Positions 53,119 through 64,000 of a stretch of DNA of 64,000 nt are shown here, one piece after another. The notes below the pieces were generated by a model, which saw nothing but the letters and a program-made list of their open reading frames with translations, searched no databases and had not been told where the DNA came from. The DNA is from Septoria linicola (taxonomy: Eukaryota > Ascomycota > Dothideomycetes > Mycosphaerellales > Mycosphaerellaceae). Numbering within the stretch: position 1 is the first letter of the stretch; the number at the start of each line of letters is the position of its first letter. The stretch spans positions 1,984,001 to 2,048,000 of the forward strand of contig CP099425.1 in NCBI GenBank assembly GCA_024114885.1, read 5' to 3'. The position numbers were made by a program, and so were the translations under genes.

Positions 53119-56100
53119 TCATCTCCTCGAGTTGATCAGGGTTTCTTGGAACGAATTCTCAGCGCTGGAGCTCCCATCGTTCATGGAGGGCTCAATGCCT
53201 TCGTTGTGGTAGATCTTCTTGAGTTGGGGATCATTATCCTTGCCGAACAAAGAGTTGTGGAACTTCTCCAGTATTCCGCAGTCTGCTGAACAGGTTGGAG
53301 AGATATCCGAAAGGTTCCGCAAGAATTTGATGGTACGCTCGAGAAGCCCTTTGAATCTCATTTCAGGCACAAGAGTGCCCATGTATGTGCTGTTGTGTAC
53401 TGCGGACAGGACCAGCATGTTACCGAATTGTCTGTGAGTGGTCAGCTTTCACTTCTGTCTTAACACTGAATCGAGTACTTACGCATGTGCAGTACCGTGG
53501 ATGTTTGTAACAATCAGACGGGATGGCACGCCGTCCAACGCCACAGTACTGTGCATCGCTGCATCGATACAACGTTTAGCAGCGGCCCAAATGTCGCGGT
53601 CGCCGATCTGCTGGATAGCTTTGAAGAGATGGATATCTGCTTTGTCACGAGGATTGCCATAGCCATCTCGGGCAGCATCTTCAACCGTCTGTGCGTTGTC
53701 CCGCACATGTGGCATGATATGCAGCGCATAGTCGAGGAAAGGCCTATTGATGACGTACCGAGCTCCCCAGTACTTCGCTCGCAGGCGTGCAGACAGGATG
53801 TCTTTAGCTGGCTCGTCATCATCGGCCCATTTCAAGAAGTCGGGCAGGGCACGTCTCCATTGCTCCAAGATCGATTCGTGGCTTCGTAGCATCTCTTGCA
53901 CCTCGATCAGTGGCTGATCAAGCGAGTCTTTTCCGTACATTTCGCGATGGACTTGGTTCAGCCTTCGCCGCAAGAACAGCTGAGCAGAATAATATATGAG
54001 CATATTGTCATAGTCTTCAAGTCTGCCATCAGGCTCGAGTCCAGTATAGGTCTCGTCCTCGTTGACCTTGTGGGGCATCAAAAGTAAATGTTCGATAGCC
54101 TGAATACCACTCGCAGGGAGACGCAGCTCGGCAAGAATATCGCTTTCCAGCTGTAGACATGTCCAGGATGCCAGCACGATCAAGCTCTGTCGAGTATCCT
54201 TGATACGCGCCTGCGATTTCATGTACTGAGATCGGATTCCGCCGTGACCGTCCCAATAATTGTCATTGTACAACTTGTATCGATCAAGGAGTATGAGGAT
54301 GGCACGGCCAGCCATAGTGATCCAGCTCATGCTTTCCTTGACTCTCGCCAGTTGCCCTTTATAAAGTCCCGCTAGCAGGAACATCTGAGCGTGGACCAAG
54401 TCGTTGCCATCGCCCTGATCGCCCAAGATCTCCGCTGCTCGAGCATAGTAGGCGATGCCTGGAATTACGTCCAGATTGCGAGCGCCAGGCACGCCTGGAG
54501 AGCCGTCGACCGAGTTTCGTCGACTCCGCGAATTGAGCATGCGCATGTTAGCTTCTGAAGGCGGTGTAGGCTGTGTTGTGGGCGTCGACTTAGGCGACAT
54601 GGGGGAGGGCTTGATGTTTGCAGACACGGGCGAACTGGCAGCAAAGCCCCGGCTACCGGACATCTGATGTGAGACGACTGTGTTGGCTTGCAGCTTACTG
54701 TCCTTCACGATACCGGGCAGTTTAGCTGTGTGCAGACAGATCTTACCCAGGGCCATGACAAGGTATACGATGGCATTCCCAGGTGACCTTTCTGTCGCGA
54801 TCTCCCCAGGAGCTTCGGAATCTGAGCCAGTGCCACCGCCGACGTTGCTGGCTCCAGAACCATTCGATCGTTGTCTTTTTAGTGGACGCTCACTGTAATC
54901 ATTGCCGACCGCAAAAGTGGCCCGCGGTCGTCCACTGCTGTATTTCCTGATGAAGTTGTCGAACATCTGCCGTAGTCGCTTCTTGTCCAAGAATGGATGC
55001 ATGATATGGATGTTGCGTATGTAGCTTTCATACAGCTGATTGACTGTATTGGCATCAAGGTCCACTTGTCCGTTGGCCTTGAGTCCGCCAGCGCCATTGG
55101 GTTCGGATCGACCTGAGTTACTGCCAGGTGTCGATGGGAATCCAGAGCCCCAGAGACCTTCAGAAGGGATGGCCATGTGTGCCACGTCGCCAGTCTCATC
55201 GCTGCGAGCAGGACTTGCTGGGCCTCCAGCCTGAGTTCCGTCATACGCGTCAATGCCCTCACCTCGAGTCCACAATCGAAGTACACCGCGGTCCTCTGCT
55301 TCCATCACGTAGCCGTCGTTGTGTTCGACCCCTGCCTTCTTCAACAGTGGGCGAACACTCGGCCACAGCAGCAGCAACTTATGCGGCGCTGTGCGATGGT
55401 CTTCGAGATCGGGCTTTCGTGAGGACCTTGGCGCCATGTCTTCGTCCATAGCAAGGTCCTGCTCTGCACCACCTGTAGTGTGGTTTGCGTGCGTAGGCTG
55501 AGAACTGTTCTGGGTGTTCTGCTCAACACGTCGCAATCTTGCCTCAAAGTTGTCAATCTTCGATGTCAGGTCCGCTAATCCTTGTGAGTGCATTTCCATG
55601 TAGCTAAGAAGTTTCTCCATGTTCTTATCGGTCCTACATGACTGTTAGCAGAAGCCTGAACGCACGAGCAATATGCTTACTTTGCAGGAGGTGTGTCGCG
55701 ATATTGACACGATAGATTGTTTTCTTTACAGAACGAACAAGGCGACCCTTCGTCACATTTCTGCTTACGCTGCCTGCATTGCTCACATGCCTAGTACGCG
55801 TCAGTTAAGTCACCAGCATGGTGATTCAGTCCAACAAACCTGAGTAGCGCGCATCTGTTTCCTCTTGGGCCCGTAATTCATGCTTGCAGTAGGCCCATAG
55901 CTAGGCGTGCCGCCGTACATCGCCTGGCCTGGAGGTGGGTATTGGTGATGTTGGTCCATAATGGGGGTCATCGCATACTGGGGATGTTGCTCATGGTGAG
56001 GCGGTGGAGGGTGGGGCATGCCATGGTGCGGTACACCATTCGTCGGTGGGTATCCTGGATGCCCGCCATGATCCATGGATTGCGGTGGTGGCGGCGCGCC

Positions 56101-56700
56101 TTGCGGCGGCTGCTGTGCGCCTTCGTGTCCAGACGAATGCGGGAAATGAGCTGGACCCGTGGGCGTGGCAGGTGTCCGCTGCTGCCCAGAGTCGTGCGAG
56201 TATGTCCTGTTCACGGGTGCCGGCGCTGGTGCTGGTGTGGCATGACCAGAGCGACTGTAGCTGTGCTCAGGCGGATATGGCCGCTGTCCCTCGCGCTGCT
56301 GCTCGTGAGGCGGTTGAGCAGAGCTGTGACGGAAGGGTGGCAGATTCGATTGTTCTGAGCTTTGGGGCGCAGGCGCATACGATGCTGGCTGAATCGGCGG
56401 GAGCTGCTGGGTATGCTGGGTATGCTGAGGATGCTGCTGCTGCTGATGCTGCTGTTGAGGGTATGGCTGCGGCGGAGGAGGAGCAGGATGATGTCCAGAC
56501 TGTGAAGGCGGTGGAGGCTGATAAGACTGATGGTGTTGCGATGGTGGCGGCGGCGGTTGATGTTGGACTACGCCGTGCTGCTGCTGTGGATGAGGGTGAT
56601 GGGACGGGGGAGGAGGCTGCGCAAACTGCGGCGGTGGTCGAGAATCGTGACTGGGAGGAGGGTGTTGCCCATGAGGCGGTCCTCTCCTGTATTCGTCCAT
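53119..56700 (-). CDS. Zn2Cys6 fungal transcription factor
   Basis: Four exons on the minus strand: 56700-55840, 55790-55681, 55633-53483 and 53431-53119, all in phase, giving 1144 residues. Residues 1-280 are a Pro/Gln/His-rich low-complexity region with poly-Gln tracts. The binuclear zinc cluster is encoded mainly by exon 2, preceded by KRKQMRATQ. It has the spacing C-X2-C-X6-C-X5-C-X2-C-X6-C (ACEQCRQRKQKCDEG, then CSFCKENNLSC). A linker and heptad-like region follow (MEKLLSYMEMHSQGLADL). The fungal-type middle homology region includes LYESYIRNIHIMHPFLDK, YYARAAEILGDQ, LLAGLYKGQLARVKESMSWI and LRRRLNQVHREMYG. The C-terminal exon adds HAQFGNMLVLSAVHNSTYMG. It is probably a DNA-binding activator; its targets are unknown. 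The ATG at 56700 (MDEYRRGPP) is the first in frame. Confidence 0.9.
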
Positions 56701-59700
56701 AACGCAAGGTCTCGAGCCATGCGTCGTTCGGCTCACGGGCACACGGGGATGAGCGTGCGCAGAGACTCAAAGCGACATGGCCGAAGCCAAGGTGATTATT
56801 CGCAGCAAGCAAGGCAGCGCAAGGGTGCTGCTGCGATGGCAATGAGCATGACCTAACGGTCGTCGTTCCGGGAGAGCAGTGCCAGTGCTAAGAGCTAGCT
56901 TAGTTCGAAGGGATCCTGAAGTATCGCAGGGCCGAGCGAAGATTTTAGGTTCCCCGACTCGCTGGTATGGCTGAAGTCTATTCGATTTGCCAACGAGTGG
57001 ACGAGAGCGGCCACGGCAACCCGGCTCTTGTTCTGCTAGTCTCCTGTGCCTGGGCGGCGCCGAAGTCTCGTTTCAGTGCAAAGGTGAGCAAGATGCGTGT
57101 CACCAGCGAATGTGCGACGGCAGACCAGCTCAGGAACACGGACTCGAGCAAGCAGGACACACTGATCCAGCCGCAAATACAGCAATGCTGGCATGTATCA
57201 GTGCAGAGGATGCATCTGCAATGCAGAATGCAGCTTGCGACCCACTGAGGGACACCCATGTAACATGCATAGATCGATCAATGCGCTAGCGGAACATTTT
57301 TAACCAGCAGACCACCACTGCTTTCAATCCTTGTCAGCAGGCTCTCGTCGGACGCCGTCTGCTATCACAACATCGTTCTCGCCGTCTCCGGACGACAACG
57401 ATGTGTATTTGCGCAGCGCATGAGCCTTGCCAACTATTCATGTGCACAGCCTCCCATTATCAAGCAGTTGTGATCCACGCTCGGTCATGCCACGAGGTCA
57501 ACGAGCACCGCCGGTGTACCGACTCAAGTAAGTTTTTGACACCGGGCGATAATGGGTTGGACTCTTGCCGCGCTTCAAATGCTGAAAAGGGCTCAAACCG
57601 AGAGCCAGTGGGAACTCATACCACTTATCATAGCCCAACCTTCAGATATCGGTCAGGGTGGCATGCACAAAGGCTGACAGCGCTGACGCATTAAAAGCCG
57701 ACTCATATCGCTGTTCAGGATTGCTTGACAACAATCGGCTTGCCGACTGAGGAACAGTCCGAAAGATTGGACACGCCGCCAGGCACTCGTTGCTTGGCCT
57801 CGCGTGGAGCTGCGCATATGGTCGTGGTCGCACAAGGTCTATGAGCATGGTCGATACCGTCCACAGCTACCTGGTAGTCACCCATTTCTGCCCAGCGCGT
57901 TGCACACTATGGTCGAAGGATGCACATATACGCATGCATAGATTTGTCCGCCAGCTGCTGGCAACACGCTGCAGCTTAAGCACTCTGAACATAGAAGACT
58001 CGACTGCCCTCTGCGTCTGCCAGAGGTTCAGCCATTTGCATCGTGAGGACGTGCTCAGGCGATAGTGAGGCGAGGATCATCCCGCGAGGTCGGCCCACAG
58101 TTGATGTTCCTGTGTTCCTGTCGCATAGCATCCTCTGCACGGCGTCCGAGCTCGCTCGCTGAGCGTTCAGGCTCGAGATCTTGCATACTTTTCTGCAAGC
58201 GATCGTCGCACAGAGCCGGAGGGCGGTCGCGTCAGATGATATCTTCATTTGTCTCTTCCGACAGCCGTCACGGCGCTTTCAGAGTGTAACATCCATCTTG
58301 CGCAGCTACCTGTCTGCCAGAATCATCAAAGGATGACTGCAAGGCAAGCTCAAGAACGTTGCAACGCTACGCTACGGCTACAACCATAGTCACCGTGCTT
58401 GCGAAGGCAGTGGCGTCCGCGAGCGCATACCCACGTGTGTGTAGGAGATGAGAGCGGCAGACCGTATTTGCATCGTTTGCCTCAACCACATCGTACATGT
58501 ACCTATGCAAACATAGCGAAGGCGCCGGCGGCTCAAGGTCTTCGCAATCAGAGCTGTTGCACACCGCATGTTCAGCATCGTGCAAATGGCGCATGACTGC
58601 GGCAATGCAGGTCGCACGACAGAAAAAGACGTGCTGTCGCTGCGGTTGACCGACACTCCATTGCGGCACGACAACCTCAGGATGCACCGCATGGATAACA
58701 CCTATGTCATCTGTGCCTGACTGGTCGCAAATCTTCATCTTGATACATTGAAGGGAGCCGCATCCGTGTCAGTCAAGCGTATGTGTATGGGTATCATTGT
58801 TGTCAGCTCTCGAAACGGAACACTCCAAGTTGATTGCAGGGGCTCGAAGTGGTTCGTTGCTGCCAAACAGCGATGTATCCGCACGTTTCGATTTCAGCCG
58901 CGAAATTTCCGCCCTGTGGCAAGCTCTACGTTCAGGGCAGCCCGCTGCAGCAGTTCAACATGCAGCAGGTGCTGGCATGAAGGTGGGAGTAGGTTGTGGT
59001 AAAACGTTATCAGCGGACAGCTTCATATGGAGACAGCCGAAGAGTTGAACGCCACAAGTGTAGACTGCCCGACCACGTATGGAGGCGTCAACACTCCTAG
59101 ATGCGGGCTGGAGACCATCACAGGCTGCTCGCTTGCTTTCGAACTGAATGCCATACAGGAGAAAATCGCTCTCGCTCACGCATCGGCGCAAGGCATTGTG
59201 CTCGGCATCGTATCGTTGAACCTTGACTCCAGCCGTTCAAAACCCGATCCTTATCCTTGCGCCCTTCGATTACCGAGCTCACCAGTGATAGAGTTAGACA
59301 ACAAGCTCGATGCAGGTCAACGGGGTTGCATATCGTACTCACATGATCGGAACGTCATGCGAGTCGTCTCTACCGCCGCGAAGGTTAATAGAATGACACG
59401 GACGCATTATCGGTCATCAGCCCTACACAATCATTGAAATGTACACGTTCAGCGCATTAGGATTGCAGAGTGAGAATGCAGAGTCAGGAGCACATGGTGA
59501 TACCCCGTAAGTACCCAGAGGCAAGCCGATATTACCAGTCAAACAGAGTGACGACTCCAAACGGTATTTCGCACATGTGATCAAGAACGAGTAATGGTAA
59601 TGCGTGGAAGCTGCAAAGAAGGTGCTCCTGCAAAGTCACGCGCCTACATTGATTCTTGGTTGTTACATCAGCCACGACGACCTGACAGGCTTCGACCTTA

Positions 59701-61954
59701 ATCAATCGACCTTATCGACATGGAAGCGTTCGCGAATGCAGCAAATTCTGTTACACTCTTGCACTCTTCAAGACAAGTCTGCGCGATGTCTCGGACTGCG
59801 CTGCATCGGAGTCAGGTCCTATCCGCACTATGAACGCCGTCAATAATCTCGGAAGCGGGCAGGTCGCAACCACGAGTACAACCATATGCGCTGGTATAAC
59901 GCTCTGTTGCGCGAAATCACGCCCAGTCTCGGTCTCGCAGCATCTTATTCTCGAGAGATCTTCCGTACAGAGCTCCCTCACATTGCGGTCGCATACTTGC
60001 GCTCCCCTTACCTGGACCCTACATCATCATTAGCTCCCGCATATGCTACATCACTTCGACCGCGCAAGTTGCATCAAAATTATTTTCTCCCTCCACCAGA
60101 CCGGAATATGCTTGTCGCCACCGCCATCCTGGAATGGACTTTCAACACTTAGGTCTCGGGCACAAGTGTGTCGCAGTCACGACTGGGCATTTGCTAGTCA
60201 TCACAATAGCAGCGCACTCAACTGCTCTCAGTAGGTCGCAATCCTCACGCGCCAGGTTCGGAGCCGCACTACTGAGAAGGATTGAGGAAGACGCAGCCGA
60301 ACCGTGCGGGGCTACGTGCCGACAACAATGAGGCGTCTTTCAGGACCGACATCAGAGAAGTGTGGCCGCGGCCTGGAATCAGCACCGCATGCCCCTTCCA
60401 TGACCTGGTTACCGCATGGTTGATAATCGAATTTGAAGAAATCTCTTCCAATCACGAAAATCCTATCGTCCATGTTGGCCGGAATTGGCCAGCTCTAGGT
60501 AAGTCCTCATGCAGTGTGATGCCAAACTCTAACTGCCGGAGCCGGCTGCGATCGGACATGAACTTGGTAGCCGCATCCTGAGCTTCGAACACTCAAACTC
60601 GTTTGTTTGTTACGACAGAGTATGCCAGGGGAGTGATTTCGACTGTGAAGCGCGTCGTTGCGTTCATTGAAGAGCCCTGTGCGTTCACTTTACCCTCAGC
60701 ACGTCTGCATAGCTCTACGCCACGTAACCTTGGTTCCCACGCTGTGCTATCGGAAAATACGAGGTCGCTACCATCGTCTGCGTGTTCGAGATACGAAGTC
60801 GGTGAACAGCCCTGCAACCTCGATACTCCCTCAATGCCAGCTCGATAGCAAGCTTGCCTAAATCTATTGCTCATTCCCTACTTCTGCGCTAATGAAGACA
60901 GTATATCAGATAGTACGAAATACTCACCGTCATGAGTTAGAATTGCCGAGCGCCCAGCTGCCCGAATTCAGACAATGCGAATATGCCATATCAGTTTGAA
61001 TGAAGACGCGTCCACAACGCTGCATGCAGTCGATCCTCTGTCGCTTGCAGGGCTCAGAAGCCAAGATTGCATTTGGCATCAGGACATGACTTGTGCAACA
61101 TGCACGACATAAGGACTGCTCAAGTGATTGCGTCGTTCGCTAGTCTGGGGTCTTGGGCAGCAGTACATATACAGACAACCTTGTAGCCGCGAGGGCAAAG
61201 AAGCGCCAGCACAGACTCCTGACTCCCAACATAGCAACAATCCAAGCCGTTGAAGCACCGCTCGCCTTATTACAAGAAGAATATGATGATGGAGAAGTTG
61301 GCATTGATTACGATGTGCGCCAATCCTGCGAGCACGGCGGTCTTCGCCTCACGTTCACAAGTCAGGCAAATGATAACAACGCTATCGCCTACCGCCTCGC
61401 AATCACTGCCGTCTAGAACATGAGAAGGAGGGCGGTCAAAGGCCACGTGAGTGTGTACTCGGTACATGACCTCCGCACCGAGTACTCGAGAACAGCTTCG
61501 GCGACAGAAGAGGCAGGCGTGCCTGACGATCTTTCACCGCTGAGCGAAGTGCGAAGAACTTTACCCCACTACCTCAGCAATGCGATGCTCTGCAACTCTG
61601 CAAGCATGCCCAAAACAGCAGGTCGAGTACATCACATGACAGCTTCGTCAACTCACCTCACCGCATGTATGATGGCACTACAAGTTGCCCGTAAACAAGA
61701 TTATTGCGCTCGAGCCGCGCCTGCCTTTTGCCATCTGCTAACGAGCATACCACCTGCCAAAAGGCTCTTTCAGCTAAGGCTATGCTGTGCTGTGCTGTTG
61801 ACGGACAGCGCGATGCGCAAGCTCGATGACTTGCTTAATGTGTTGTATGCACGACGGACGTGGCACAAGATGGTTGGTAGTACTCCAATTTGCCACTCTA
61901 TTCACGAGTAAATGAGTTCGCTCGACTACTATTCGCTCGTCCATGTGGCGTCAG
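56701..61954. other. Gene-free stretch of about 5.3 kb
   Basis: Between the start of the Zn2Cys6 gene and the stop of the methyltransferase gene, both minus strand. It holds the promoter of the transcription factor at its left end. Many short open frames (longest about 163 codons at 61420-61911 plus) show no domain, signal peptide or splicing. Composition is not AT-rich. No tRNA, transposase or terminal repeats seen. It could hold non-coding RNA or decayed sequence. Confidence 0.5.
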
Positions 61955-64000
61955 TCAGCCGCGGTGCACCTCTTGCTGTCCATCGTTCACGCCGTGCAGC
62001 GACTGACGGGCTGCGCGGTGCTCAGGTCTGGCTACCAGCGCGTTTATTCGCTTAAAGCCACCGACTCGAATTTCCGCCATTTCCTCTTGCGACCAATTCA
62101 GCGCCATCTTAACTGTCTTGTTATCGATCGGGCTGCTGTTGACTGACAATATACTGCCCTCAGCTGTGTCATTCGCCGGTGCTTTCGGCTCTGTATCCTG
62201 GTTCGGCAAGTTCGGCATTGCGATCGTGTCTGCCGAGATGCCCGATCGGAAGGCGTCAAACTCGGTGAGATCTGGGGCAGTCACTGACCCTGCAGATGAG
62301 GAGCCGGTATCTGACTCGCTGTCAAAGCGCAGGCCGTCATTGTCGAGGGGTGGCGACTTGAGCCAGGAGTCGCGCAAGGCAAGACCAAGGACTAACGCGA
62401 CCTTTCTGTCGACACTGTTGCCCACAATCTTCATGCGATCCGTAGGCAGGCCGACAAGCACCTCATGGTCTGGATAGCCTTGAGCTCTCCGCGCTTCCAT
62501 GATAGTAAGGACTCTGTCTTGCTCCCAGTGCACTACTTGCCCATTCAATCCATCCCCAACACTGAGCTTAGTGATCATAGTTGCAAATGGTTGATCTGGA
62601 AAGACGCGGCCATATGCCTTGGATGCAGGACCATTCTTTATTCTGTTTGAACCATTGCAGTATTGGAAGGGCTCCCCGCGCACAAGACTAGCTTGAACAG
62701 CTCGCACAAGTGTCATTCCATACGGTCGTTTGGGCACAGATGCAATTCTGTTTCGAATAGTGGGCGTCTCTTCAGTCGCTGGCCTGTGGTCAGGATAAGG
62801 GACACAAAGCTGGGTTTGACCATCTTGCATGTCAGGAAGATCGCAGACAGAGTCTTTTGCAGTATAGGGCCCGAAAGGAACAAATGCATTCTCGCTCCGT
62901 GATCCAAATGGCTTGCCATTGCTACACTTTCCCAGATGACGCTGTCGCTTGAGATGCGTAGGCCGGGCATGTGTGTAGTCAGGCTGCGGACTGATGCTGC
63001 AGGTCGGCGCTGTCGCAACAATGAATACACGTGGTCGTGCTTGAGGGCTACCATAGGTATCGGAATCCATCAAATATTGCTGTACTTGGTAGCCAAGACC
63101 TACAAGGCTAGCAATCATCTGTGAGAACACATTGTCGCCGTTCGGCAGCGTACGGGTCATCGAGACCACGTTTTCTAGGAGCAGTCTCTGGGGTGCGTAC
63201 GCATCGACGAAGGATGTGACCGAAGCGACCATTGACGCATTTCTTAGACTTTGCTCATTCAGCTGGTTGTTGTTCATCATTGAAAACCCTTGGCACGGAC
63301 TGCCTGCGGATATTACGTCCACATCTCCGGGTTTCGCGATAAGCTCGTTCTCCAAATTGTCCAATGCGCTTGCAAGATACTCATTGACGGAACCAAGGTA
63401 GTACTTGGTTTGCTCAGGATGCGGGTCGTTGGCTCGGTAGCTGTGCAGTGCCTTTTTGTTTATGTCTACCGCATAGCGAAACCGAACTGCACCACCTTCT
63501 TCCAATCCACGGTCGAAGGAGCCGCCTCCACAGAACAGTCCAAGGCCAGTGAGAATTGGCTTGCACACTTTCGCTAGCGGATCCCAATCTTGGGCCACCA
63601 TGTTGAGCAAATCATCGATGTCGGCGGTCCTGTCTTCCACGATGTAGTAGTAGTGGCCAGCACCATCGCGGTCATAGGGAGTAGGGATGCACGTTTGATC
63701 TTGGCCGAAAATACGCACATGGCACTGGCGCACGATGGCGTCTCGGTGTCTGACGATCTCATCGCTGGTGAATACCAGCTCGTTAGGACGTGCATCAGGT
63801 ATGGTCTCTGATGCGAACGACATCCTCTGAAGACGAATATGATCTCCTTCGGCGAGGATGACCATAGCAGGCCTGCAACTTCTCCCAAGTACATCCTGCA
63901 TTCTGCGAACCAGTACGACGTCACCAACGTGGTATACAGTAGGTACTTCATCGAAGTCGTCCTGATGGTGGCAGCAAAAGTGCTGGTCATCAAGCTGTAT
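61955..64000 (-). CDS. dim-2: DIM-2 type DNA (cytosine-5) methyltransferase, C-terminal part
   Basis: The frame is open from the right edge to the stop at 61955, giving 681 C-terminal residues of a longer protein; the BAH-containing N-terminus lies outside. The first part (TVYHVGDVVLVRR, HYYYIVEDRTADIDDLL) fits the region just before the catalytic domain. Motifs are intact: I, GLGLFCGGGSFDRGLEEGGAV; IV, SAGSPCQGFSMMN with the catalytic Cys; VI, QRLLLENVVSM; VIII, YGSPQARPRVF; and IX-X, TIMEARRAQGYPDHEVLVG and VGNSVDRKVALVLGLALR. The LFCGGGSFDRGLEEGG start and LVG...D..K.VGNSV end match DIM-2 of Neurospora, which methylates cytosines in repeats directed by histone H3K9 methylation. The tail after the catalytic domain is disordered. 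No inactivating stop is seen in this part. Confidence 0.9.
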   Translation of the reverse strand: MQLDDQHFCCHHQDDFDEVPTVYHVGDVVLVRRMQDVLGRSCRPAMVILAEGDHIRLQRMSFASETIPDARPNELVFTSDEIVRHRDAIVRQCHVRIFGQDQTCIPTPYDRDGAGHYYYIVEDRTADIDDLLNMVAQDWDPLAKVCKPILTGLGLFCGGGSFDRGLEEGGAVRFRYAVDINKKALHSYRANDPHPEQTKYYLGSVNEYLASALDNLENELIAKPGDVDVISAGSPCQGFSMMNNNQLNEQSLRNASMVASVTSFVDAYAPQRLLLENVVSMTRTLPNGDNVFSQMIASLVGLGYQVQQYLMDSDTYGSPQARPRVFIVATAPTCSISPQPDYTHARPTHLKRQRHLGKCSNGKPFGSRSENAFVPFGPYTAKDSVCDLPDMQDGQTQLCVPYPDHRPATEETPTIRNRIASVPKRPYGMTLVRAVQASLVRGEPFQYCNGSNRIKNGPASKAYGRVFPDQPFATMITKLSVGDGLNGQVVHWEQDRVLTIMEARRAQGYPDHEVLVGLPTDRMKIVGNSVDRKVALVLGLALRDSWLKSPPLDNDGLRFDSESDTGSSSAGSVTAPDLTEFDAFRSGISADTIAMPNLPNQDTEPKAPANDTAEGSILSVNSSPIDNKTVKMALNWSQEEMAEIRVGGFKRINALVARPEHRAARQSLHGVNDGQQEVHRG

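Noticed and set aside
56004..56702. 232-codon plus-strand frame
   Set aside because: Antisense to the Pro/Gln/His-rich N-terminus of the Zn2Cys6 factor.
61420..61911. 163-codon plus-strand frame before the methyltransferase stop
   Set aside because: No recognisable domain, signal peptide or splicing; the region has several overlapping open frames of similar quality.

Overview
The window looks like a chromosome segment from a filamentous ascomycete (Pezizomycotina). Most genes are interrupted by short GT-AG introns (about 45-100 nt) with CTAAC/CTGAC-like branch points. Several products are typical of filamentous fungi: a large Zn2Cys6 regulator with a fungal-type effector region, a DIM-2 type DNA methyltransferase, secreted GH20 and GH43 enzymes and an A1-like membrane-anchored surface protein. 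Dothideomycetes is my best guess from protein resemblance; this is inference. I saw no rRNA, tRNA, transposase, CRISPR or plasmid feature.

Layout. 1-11.5 kb: end of an unknown gene with a G-quadruplex-prone 3' end, AP-2 sigma, TFIIIC 90 kDa-like subunit, a membrane protein, mitochondrial rRNA methyltransferase MRM2, and a Gln/Pro-rich conserved unknown. 11.3-15.3 kb: no supportable gene. 15.3-22.3 kb: one gene for a ~2306-residue coiled-coil protein with two families of internal repeats. 22.9-27.5 kb: two head-to-head surface-protein genes (A1-protease-like, and Ser/Thr-rich secreted), both with reading-frame problems. 28.4-41 kb: housekeeping block with a double-PHD Rco1-like chromatin protein, CDB4/PA2G4-like protein, trehalose-6-phosphate phosphatase TPS2, uroporphyrinogen-III synthase HEM4 and sulfhydryl oxidase ERV1. 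41-50 kb: GH20 hexosaminidase, SnoaL-like protein, small membrane protein, RED-like splicing protein and GH43 enzyme. 53.1-56.7 kb: Zn2Cys6 transcription factor. 62-64 kb: catalytic half of a DIM-2 type cytosine methyltransferase, running off the right edge. Three long stretches (11.3-15.3, 50.0-53.1 and 56.7-62.0 kb) hold nothing I can support.

The genes do not form an obvious pathway cluster; neighbours are mostly unrelated, as is usual in fungi. Short divergent intergenic regions that may act as shared promoters are APS2/TFIIIC90, HEM4/ERV1, CDB4/TPS2 and RED/GH43. Splicing was worked out by hand from frame and splice signals. Notable results are two probable GC-AG introns (one inside the catalytic HAD motif of TPS2), a 25-nt exon in CDB4, and a corrected start for the giant coiled-coil gene. 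I do not see a convincing new multi-gene system. The least explained objects are the giant repeat protein and the damaged-looking surface-protein pair.
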